Assembly (NCBI GenBank): GCA_032690845.1
Contig: CM064422.1
Coordinates: 4,960,001 to 5,024,000, forward strand
DNA: 64,000 nucleotides
Direction of reading: 5' to 3'
From: Eleusine coracana subsp. coracana
Lineage: Eukaryota; Streptophyta; Magnoliopsida; Poales; Poaceae
Position numbers and translations under genes: made by a program. Each line of letters begins with the position of its first letter. The stretch's first letter is position 1. Below, piece by piece: positions 55,090 through 64,000 of this stretch. Under the pieces are notes generated by a model. It was not told where the DNA came from and made no database searches. It saw only the letters and a list, made by a program, of their open reading frames with translations.

Positions 55090-55304
55090 CTCCATCCGTT
55101 CCGTTCCAAATTATATGATATTTAGTCTTTTTATTTTTTTTAAATTATAAAACACTCTCGTGTCCCAATATACTTTTATCTCTTCCTCATACTACATCAT
55201 TATCTTTATCTTTCTACTTCTCATTTTTATGTACCTATCTTCTTTACTTCTCTTTAATTCCTATGTTCGAAGCTAAAACATCTTATAATTTAGAACGGAT
55301 GGAG
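55090..55304. mobile_element. Stowaway MITE, TSD TA
   Basis: 215 bp from CTCCATCCGTTCCGTTCC to AGAACGGATGGAG, with TA on both sides (55088-55089, 55305-55306). The CTCC(A/C)TCCGTTCC termini are diagnostic of Stowaway elements (Tc1/mariner-derived). It sits 33 bp from the preceding Tourist-like element. Confidence 0.9.
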
Positions 55305-55550
55305 TACTAAACTTCAGGTAGATTCGATAACGTGTTTTTCTAGTCAGTTTTTTTTTTTTTTGACAATCTAACAGGCGAACCATAAAAAGTGATACAAGGC
55401 TCATAGCACCGTGTCAATTTGAAATATTTCCCGTTATTTGAAGTGGCACTGGCACGTACATCAGGATCAGAGTTACATATAAATACAAGTGGACTTCCAA
55501 TGGAACATCTGCCCAACTCGACGAAGATCGCCTCAAATGCGCAAATGCTG

Positions 55551-58500
55551 TTAATCATTGCTACTTGGTTCTGCTACTTCTATTTCGCCTGTCTCGCGAA
55601 TGCTGCTGGTGGCCTCAAACTTCGGGCCTTGCAGTTGCCGCTTCACCAAGGCCGTATAGATGCCGTCGCGGCTGAGGAGCTCATCGTGCGTGCCCCTCTC
55701 CACAATCTGGCCGTCAGAAACCACCGCAATGGTGTCAGCGCTCTTGACGGTCGAGAGCCGGTGAGCTATCACAAGAACAGTCCTCCCTTTCATCAAGGAG
55801 TCCATTGCATCCTGCGCACATGCACGGAAAGAACCGTGTCATTCCACTCGCCAAGAAATGGACACATAATGATAATGCATCAGACCAGAGGCGTTACAGA
55901 AACTCTATCTCTCTCTTTCTCAAAGAAAAAAAAAGAGGCGTTACAGCTAGAGCGCTGTTTGCTTCTGCTTGGCATCAGTTCATGAGATGAGAGGTAGAAG
56001 TACCTGGACAAGATATTCGCTTTCAGCATCCAGGGCACTGGTAGCTTCATCCAGGAGAAGCACTCGCGGGTTCATGAGCAAAGCTCTTGCAATGGCGATC
56101 CTCTGTTTCTGCCCGCCAGATAATCTGATCCCTCGCTCTCCAACGACAGTCTTGTACTGGTCCGGGAAGCTAGATATGAAGTTGTGCGCGTTTGCCATTT
56201 TCTGCATATAAAGCAGTTAATCAATGAGGGTGCGTAATCCGGCAGTCTATCAGTAATGTTTCTACAAGCCGATACTTACAGCTGCGTTCTCAACGTCAGC
56301 AGAGCTAGCTTTGCCTTCTAATCCATAAGCAATATTCTCTTCGATGGAGCAGTTAAAGAGCACAGGCTCCTGGCTGACTATGCTAACCTGAAATCAGTAG
56401 GTGACCATTGGAGAAACAAAGATCATCACAAGCTTCAGTTATACTGGTAAGTTGCATAAATAATCTCAAGGATATAAACTGCCGAGCTCATATACATTTC
56501 AGAAGTTTTTTCAATGAGTGTCATTCCATTCTAAACAATTCATGACTTACATTTCGAATCTTGGACTGTTAAGTTGAGCATAATTATTTTTGTATTTCCT
56601 GAAACTTAAAAAGTCGCAAGAACCACAGCACACAAATATATAATAATGCTCAGTTCTGCACAATATGGAAAACTACTGCAAGTCTGAGTTTCAAACAGAC
56701 ACTCCTAGTTCAAACTAATCCAAGCAATATCTAGTTCCACATTCCTGCCTTTTCTTTTTAAAAATAACTCTCCTGAATTCATATTTTCTCAAGGTTATTG
56801 AAAATTGTAGGATCATAGTTTGGTTGTATAAGCATTTCTAGGTTTGGCTAAAGTAAAAAAAACTTTCAACTTTGACTAACAATTTCTATAAAAATAAGAT
56901 ATTTCAAATATAGAGAGTTACATGCTGTGATAGTTGGTTTAACAAAGACAACTAATAGCATTATTTATACTTGATCAAACATAATTTTTTTTTTCGTTAA
57001 CAGTCAAAAGTTGAAACTATTTGGCTTTGGCCAACCCAAGGAATGCTTATATTCCGGGACAGAGGGAGTAGCACACAGTAAATTGTTCCACCAGTGTATT
57101 TGGTGGATCCACTAGTTGACAGATCAGCACAATTTGAATTGAAGTAACAAAGTAAATCATATCATGAAACCAGTTCCAGAGCACGAAAAATAGTTGCATA
57201 GACTACCTTCTGGTGAAGATAATGATGTGATATTTCAACCAATGGTACTCCGTTAAGCAATATCCTTCCCTTTAGGGGGTCATAAAACCGTTCAATCAAA
57301 TTTGCTATGGTAGTCTGCCAAAAAAAAGAAAGAAAGATATAACCAAGGCAGCATTTGAAACACAATTTTTTCTGTAACATAAATCAGGCAAAGTAATTAG
57401 CATACATGAATTACATATTTCTTACCTTACCACCACCACTTGGCCCAACAAGCGCAACCTTTGAACCTGGGGCTAACTTTAAATTTATTCCCTGCAATAT
57501 CAATAACACAGACAAAATGATAACTGAGATGCAGCATGTACATATTTTCTTCACTGAAAATTATGTTTTATGCTTCTGATATAGCTAGCAATGACTACAT
57601 ACACTACCCTGTTACGAAAAATTGAAAACTGCAGTGCTTTTATAGGTTGCTAGTCAAATTCTGTAATTATGGTGCAAACTACTCAATCCCACCACAAGGA
57701 TCATTCAGCTTTGAGAAAAGCATGATTTATCTTGGGCGTGGACCTGCTTACCACCATCAACTTAACGATAAGTTTTATCTCCATATTCACATATTTATGA
57801 TGTTGTCCAGTTGGTTTTCCCAATATTTCGCCATAATTAATTACTTAGTCTTTAAATAATGGTAAAGTACCCATAGCCATACATATCATTATTAAAAGGA
57901 ATCCCAGGCATATCAATCAAAGTGTATCATCTTTTAGGGAGGAAACTAACTTACGATTATGAGATATGGTAACATTGTAATCTGCAGATATGTATGACCA
58001 CTGAACTAACTGCACAGATACAAGTGGTATTTGTTGTGAAATAGATTGTTAGATTATTTCTTTGGAAACAAGTCAAGCAAGCTCGGAAGAACCTGCAAGA
58101 TTACAGATGGGGCAAGTTTGGTATTACCTAGTTTTCTCTTCATGGATACACAGTGCACGCAAAATGAAGAAAAATCAAACCTTCTAAATGGCCATTTGAG
58201 TTGTGAAAAAGTACCTTGAGAATCATGTGAGAAGGGCGAGAAGGATATGAAAACCAGACATCATCAAGTTCAACTTCCCCATCGTTTTCACTAAAATGGA
58301 AAGGAAACATGTCATTTGGTCAGCAGTGTGTACTGTTATTGAATAAGTAGAATCGCTTGAGAAAGCTGATAGACAATGAAACTAACTTCATCGGACATTT
58401 GTCTCCAGATTTCTCCATTGATGAAACACGGTCCAGAAGTTGAAAAACTCTACGGCTCGCACCAGATGCTTTCATTACAGTTGTGTATAGTCCTGACAAC

Positions 58501-60947
58501 GCAGAGACCGACGAGCCAACTGCATATCCACAAAAAAGTTGAATTCTTCATACAAAGATTAATACACCATAATTAATTCAGTTAAAAACATGATGTATAT
58601 GGTGGTTATTGCTGATTTCTCACTCATAGTAGGAATAAAATATGGTAAGAATAATACACCAAATCAGAATGTACACAACCTTACCTGTAAGGCTGTACAA
58701 GATGAATGACGTGAGAGAACCGGTTGTCATGTAGCCATTGATGGTTAAATTGGCGCCATAGATCACAACAATAACCACTGACAGGGTTGATGCTGCATTA
58801 AGCCCTCCAGAAAACATGCCAACAACTTTCTACAGATAAAATTGTATTGAATCAGATCGTTAAATTATGCAGTGTAGTGTTACTTCAAAATGAATGGTAT
58901 GGCACCTACAGCTTGCTTGAGACCAAGTTTTAATGTCTCATCAACTTTTTCACCATACCGCGAAATCTCATGAGGCTCCTGAGCAAAGGATCTTACAGTT
59001 CGAATAGCACCAAAGGATTCCTGAACAACAGTAGATAGACTTTCAAGAAAGAATTACAAAAAAATAATTATTTCAGTATGATCTTGCAACAGAAGCCAGT
59101 ACATTTCGTCACAGCTCATTAATAAACCGCTGAGGCCATAAGACACTCCAAATAGTACAAACCTCAGCTATGGATGAAGCTACAGCAGCCGCAGCTTGTG
59201 TCTGATGTGAAAGCTCACGAAGAAAGCGTCCAAATCTACGCACAGCAACTGATATAACCGGGACAATTACAAGCGCCAGCACTGTGCATAAAGTAATTAA
59301 TAACATTAGCAAATTTGAAAAAAAAAACAGGGGCAAAATATTGATAGTGGACAGTATGACCAGTTATGTTCCTTTGTGAAATTCAGCTAAGCATATGAAG
59401 CTTCTATGCACAATAAGCCCCCAAGAAAAAAAATAAGATGCCAAAGTATAAGCATATGGCATTTGTACTCACGTGTTAATTTCCATGAAGTTGAAAACAT
59501 AAAACCAAGACCAATAGCTGTAGTAGTGATATTGCGCAATGCCTCTGATAAGTTAGTCGTGGCAGCATTCTTTATTATCTGTGTATCTTCAGAAAGCCTG
59601 CTTAAGAGCTCTCCTGTCCTAGTCACATCAAAAAATGCTATTTCCTGTGGCGATACAAGATAAATGTTGTGAGTAAGAATGCCCCCATGTGCAGGACCAT
59701 AAGTGCTCTAGATAAAGCAGACTAGCTTGCCTGGTTTATGAGATGACTGAACAAGTCCTTCCTAAGTCGAGCAACTACTCTCTCACTAGCAGAGTTGAAC
59801 AGCCATGCCCGAAGAGCAGTGCAAACTGAACTGAAATCGGGCAGGAATTGGTTTTTATTATTCCAGGGATTCACCCAAATGAGAAAGTATTCAGATGAAA
59901 ATGGTTTGAGTAGTGTCACATGAAATTGCAGAGCATTGCATTTTTTATGATATTTGAAATCAAGTTTATTTACCCCACAACGACAATTATCACAATGTAC
60001 AAAATTGTGCCCCTCACATCCGCCAGGGCTTGAGCCTTATCTTCTGGGCGCTGAACATCTCTTGACACAATGTCGATTATCTTGCCACCATATTTTGGCT
60101 GCAGGACACCACAAGATGACCCATCCATTAAAACATGAAAAATGTTTGAAAAAGACCCTCTTTAAGAACCACTGAACCTTCTCTGAAAAAGTGACTACTG
60201 TACTCATCGCTGGTTGATAATAAGTTCTACAAAAAAAATCTCCATATATATTCAGAGTCCATAAGTTCCAATTATATCATGAATTATTTCACTAGCTCAA
60301 TATCAGCAGATTATATATTAATAGAAGAACCGGTACTACGTGCAGCGCTCAAGTTCCATCAGAGACAGTAGAGGCTTGATAATGACATTCAGCAGTAACA
60401 TTTTTTTATAACAAGTGGCGGGTACCTACAACGAGAATGTTGCTGAGGGAGGCAACGAGCAGCGCCATGGTAGCAAGGACCAACTTCCCGGCGTCATGCT
60501 TGGCCTGCAAACCGTACTCACGCGTTCAGAATGATTACAACCATTACCAGAAGAGACTCGATTAAGAATCGAAGGGAGCAGCGCTCACTCACCAGCTTGA
60601 AGACCCGGCAGAACCCGACGTTGGCTGCCTGAGATAATTCCAAATTGGCGATGAAAAAAAAAACAGAGGAACGAATTAATCAACTGAAAAAATCGTTCTA
60701 ATTGCACCGGTTCAGGGGAGGGGCGGGGCTGGGCGACAAACCTGAACGTTGCTACCCTCCTCCAGGTCAGAGGTCACCGTCGACGTCTCCTGCACACAGG
60801 AAACAGCACAGCAATCAGCCCACGACCCAAAATTGAAGGGAGCTCGACCGCGAGCGAGAGGAAGGGGGTCGCGACGCCCACCCCGTTGTGGAGGAGGGGG
60901 ACGCGGTTGGGCTTGGGCGCCGTCTTGATTCGCATATTCTTCCCCAT
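55551..60947 (-). CDS. ALS1: Half-size ABC transporter, ALS1/TAP2-type (ABCB27-like)
   Basis: Predicted 648-aa protein. Seventeen exons: 60882-60947, 60742-60789, 60593-60628, 60430-60504, 59974-60098, 59731-59830, 59473-59644, 59163-59281, 58910-59020, 58685-58829, 58387-58519, 58215-58290, 57426-57491, 57207-57314, 56280-56387, 56004-56201, 55551-55811; all phases close. One TM domain (about 45-350) precedes one ATP-binding domain. The latter has Walker A GPSGGGK (418-424), Q-loop VSQEP, signature LSGGQ (523-527), Walker B VLLLDE (543-548) and the switch His at 579. Blocks [20 protein letters not shown] and [17 protein letters not shown] match Arabidopsis/rice ALS1, a tonoplast half-transporter needed for internal aluminium tolerance; it should act as a homodimer. 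Intron 6 starts with GC (CAG|GCAAGC). Identity is from remembered family features. Confidence 0.93.
56815..57068. mobile_element. Stowaway-like MITE relic in ALS1 intron
   Basis: The right end GGGACAGAGGGAG followed by TA is Stowaway-like (reverse complement CTCCCTCTGTCCC). The left end has decayed and is placed only roughly. It lies in the 890-bp intron between exons 14 and 15. The core has inverted-looking words (TCAACTTTGACTAAC and GTCAAAAGTTGAAAC). Confidence 0.5.
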
Positions 60948-62763
60948 CGCCGCCGCCGCCGAAGCCGAAGCCTCGCCCGCGGGAGGTGGAAAAGGCCGGC
61001 CACGCACTGTCCGACGGCGCCAACCAGTGGGAGCCGAGTGGGAGGCGCGGGTTAGGAGGAGGAGGAGGAGGAGGGCGAGACGGGACACCGAGGCGGAGAC
61101 GAGCGGACCTGCTTTTGTTGTTGCGTAGCGCCGTGGCGCGGGGCGAGTTGTTGATCACATTTCACATATCACATGGAGCACAGCAAAGCCAAAGCCAACG
61201 ACACCGCCACTGCGGCGCGGGTACGACCAGGGCAGAGCGCTTGGCGCCCAAGCCAAATGACGGACGCGACTGAGACAGGTACTACTGCATATCACTTTTG
61301 CTAATAATAAACTGAGCTGCCAAGCTAAAAGATTTGCGCGGTCCGGCGTGTCCCCCACTCCAACGAGAGAGAAGACCTGACCAAAGTGCGTCGCGCTTTT
61401 GTAAATTCATCAGGGCTTTGTTTTTGTTGAGAAAGTGTGATTGCGATTTGCGAGAGCTTCATTCATTGGCCGGGAGGACCATGTTGCCCAGGAATCTCCA
61501 TTTGATTCCCTGCTTCAGAGTTCAGAGAGAGCACAAGTCAGAAACGAATTTGACTTCTGTCCTTCGCAGGCTAAGTGCTCGATCAGTGCAATCTTTGTTT
61601 GATCTATACCATATTCACGAGCCGCTCATGGCCGTCGTCCATTTCGTGCCTCCGTATTAACGCATACGTATGCGTTCTAATTAAAGAAAGGCATGTCAGT
61701 TTGTGTATTACTGGGCAGCAGGAGTGAACATCTCTTTATAATTTTGATTGACGATTGGCACCAGTATTCGCTCATCGGTGGGGTGCTGATGAACTGCTGG
61801 TGGTGGCTGCGTCAGTAGTCGCTGCCCACCGTGTTTAGTGGGGTGCGGCATTGGTTCGTAGGTTGTCGCTTCGAACTTCCGTCTGTTTCGCCTTGCTTGG
61901 TGAAGCTTCCGCGAAAAACTAGCCAACTTGCGCGGGTTTTCGATGGATCAGTTCGTGCTGGTTAGAAGTAGCAGAAATTGTGTACGTGGAACGGGTTTGG
62001 CACGCGAAACTACGAAGTGATTCGTAAGTCTGAATGAATGGTCAAGTTACAAGCCACATATGCGCTCTGCGTGAGCGTTACCAAACCTAGTCTTCCACTC
62101 GTCAGCCGGGACCACGGACGCCGTCCACAAGGGCTAGCAGAGGAACGGGCACCCATAACGACACGAAGTGTGCCGTACAATTGTTAAAGAACACAGAACA
62201 TGTGGCCGCGGCAAAAATCACGCCTTCAGCATCTTCAGGCGCCCAAATGATAGTAGGTGGCCCTCCACAATCATCGAACATATTGAAAACTAGATCCCCC
62301 CCCCCCCCCCCCCCCCCCCCCCGCGAAAAAAAGAACATATTGACAACTTTAAGTTTTATTTCTGATTAGTTATTTCTCCTTATTTCTGGGGAAGACAATC
62401 GCATTGTCAACGATGCAAAATTTGGTTAGCAAAAGGTCGATGTAGTCTCCAAAATACACCAACCACTGCAACATCAAGAAACTATTAACATGAGCCAAAA
62501 TCTTCCATTTTCTGGATGACAACTCCCTGGTCCATCCCAACTTCCATTAAACTGACCATCCAACAAAATTGATCATGGAAACCACCATTGCTATGTTGAG
62601 TGCTGATTGTGGTTCACGTCCGCACCATATTATGCCTCCTTTGGTCCCGAGGCCTCCGTTGCCGAGCAGGATAAATGTCCACCGTCTGAAGCTGGCAACA
62701 CCCTAAGCTCCATGCACCTTCGGTGTTCTCCAAGATTAGCCCTCATTCATGCATATCTTAAAT
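60948..62763. other. Intergenic: ALS1 promoter side and 3' flank of the last gene
   Basis: 60948-61140 is GC-rich and holds the ALS1 leader. The rest has only short frames without family features (for example 61708-61926 on minus). A 27-base poly-C tract lies at 62296-62322. No gene supported. Confidence 0.4.
62296..62322. repeat. Poly-C tract
   Basis: 27 uninterrupted C followed by GCG and an A run. Together with the poly-G at 43697 it is one of two long G/C homopolymers in the window. Exact length is unreliable. Confidence 0.9.
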
Positions 62764-63936
62764 CTACAACCTCAGTATGGTTCGAAGTGTATCACAAAGA
62801 TTCTGTATTGTCTGCTGCTCTTGTGTCGCTTGTGAATCCTGTAGAGGCATGTCCTCGTAGCACCTAAAAATAGTTACATAAAGAATATAAGGCTAGCCAC
62901 TTCAATCATATTTGACAAAAAAAAAAGCAGATCAGAGTAACTCACGTCTTATGGTAAGCAAGAGCTTGGGCCAGGTTCATCAATGTTGGGCTTGTGGTCA
63001 ATCTTTGGTGTACACCAGGAGGAAGAGGGACCTAATGCAACCAAATCCAGTATCAGGTACACACGTCGAGACATGAGAAACAGTATCACTCTGAAAGAGG
63101 AATTAAACGAAGAGACTGTAACATACTTCATTTTGCCCTTTGCGCCCTTTCTTTGCCTGCCCATCACCACTGAAAAGCTCCCTAACTGCCTCCAAGGCAT
63201 CACTTGTACTTGACCCAGCCAAGCCATTTCCTGCTACATGTTCTGACACTAGAGCTAATGGTGAAACATCAATCGCCTTAAGAAATGGAATAGGTACAGT
63301 GTTACCGGCGGCATAAATTGACCATAGCTACAGAAGGAAAATCAAAGGGACATTAGAAATTAGGCATGCGGTGCAAAGGAAATGCATACAATTGCAATCA
63401 TAAGAAAAATAATTCAGATTAAACCATAGAACATATACCTTATCCTGAACTGAAAATGCTTTACGGCTAGGACTGCTGTTTAATTTAGTCATTGTGTTAG
63501 CAAATCCTGGTAATGAGGAGCTAATTTGATTATCGTTCCGTGCCATAGTACCATCCACACCCATATGCTTTTTTACTATTCCAGTAGAAGGCAGGATTGA
63601 TTTCAGTTCCTGAATGTCAGGACGGTCATCTAAATCTTGTTCTTTATTGGCATCACTATCAGCTGTGTTCTCCGCCCTATCAAAAGATCCTGTATAAGAC
63701 TTCTAATGGAGGATAGAAAATTTATTCCCTGTGTTGATGATGACTCTAAATACATATTCGAAAGATAAATTTCTGTATCTCATACCAAAAATTTGAAATA
63801 AGTTCGGCCCTCTTTGGATCATGTGTGAAAGAATTTATGCTACCAAGGCCTGGAATGAACTCTGTTCTTGGGAAAATGGGAGATTCTGCCACTTCATCAC
63901 CATCTTCAGTATGAACTATCATCGTACCAAAATCAC
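62764..63936 (-). CDS. C-terminal part of a Hippo/Ste20-like (SIK1-type) kinase, gene continues past right edge
   Basis: Five 3' exons are visible: 63786-63936, 63439-63676, 63127-63327, 62946-63031, 62764-62863, about 258 residues; further exons lie beyond 64000. Visible wording: GDFGTMIVHTEDGDEV, TEFIPGLGSINSF, LWSIYAAGNTVPIPFLKAID, PLALVSEHV, LPPGVHQRLTTSPTLMNLAQ, and the end TIQNLCDTLRTILRL. GTM(V/I)(V/I)xxE after a kinase domain is typical of MST/Hippo-type Ste20 kinases, and the tail reminds me of plant SIK1, which works with MOB1 in growth control. The kinase domain is outside the window, so this is inference. The acceptor at 63676 (TTGATAG) was chosen because the obvious CAG at 63690 breaks the reading phase. 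Confidence 0.6.
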
Positions 63937-64000
63937 CTAAAAGGGAAATAATTAAATGGTGGTTTCAAGGGCAATGGAACAAGACAACAAGATACAAAAC

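Noticed and set aside
61708..61926. 72-aa minus-strand ORF near the ALS1 promoter
   Set aside because: Short, no domain, no splice context; could not be distinguished from chance.

Overview
The window is plant nuclear DNA, almost certainly from a grass (Poaceae, probably panicoid). The evidence is intron-rich genes with GT-AG introns, very GC-rich 5' exons, and grass-type transposons (Copia LTR elements, hAT, PIF/Harbinger-like and Stowaway MITEs, and an Au-SINE-like tail). The subfamily and species are inference; nothing in the window fixes them.

Layout. 1-8.1 kb is repeat-dominated: the 3' end and LTR of a retrotransposon that runs off the left edge, a hAT element with 8-bp target duplication and a broken transposase, a Harbinger-like element with a GC-rich core, and unassigned sequence. 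8.1-19.2 kb is a UDP-glycosyltransferase cluster on the minus strand: a 3' relic, then two full three-exon genes. A 6-kb Copia element sits in intron 1 of the first gene, without damaging its splice sites. 21.4-38 kb is a normal gene block: an Asterix-type ER membrane protein (minus) divergent from a 918-aa nuclear-type protein of unknown function (plus), a seven-TM TPRA1/CAND2-like receptor candidate, a GPI-anchored X8 callose-binding protein, and a single-exon LBD transcription factor. 38-48 kb is gene-poor: one small hypothetical gene, MITEs, duplicated segments, a tRNA-Arg(ACG), a broken 3' copy of RPL13A, hairpin repeats and a truncated gene fragment. 48-61 kb holds three minus-strand genes: RPL13A, an FCP1-like phosphatase-domain protein, and an ALS1/TAP2-type half ABC transporter with 17 exons. 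62.7-64 kb holds the 3' half of a minus-strand gene that resembles the tail of a Hippo/Ste20 (SIK1-like) kinase and continues off the right edge.

The genes do not form one pathway. The UGT pair is the only functional cluster (tandem paralogues). I did not find an undescribed multi-gene system. The most unusual items are the UGT gene that carries a young Copia element in its first intron, the hAT element with dense subterminal GGTTAACC palindromes, the RPL13A 3' relic beside a tRNA, and two copies of a near-perfect GGTGGTCGGTA hairpin 1.7 kb apart. Exon coordinates in the entries were derived by hand from splice consensus, reading phase and family similarity. No alignment or database search was run.
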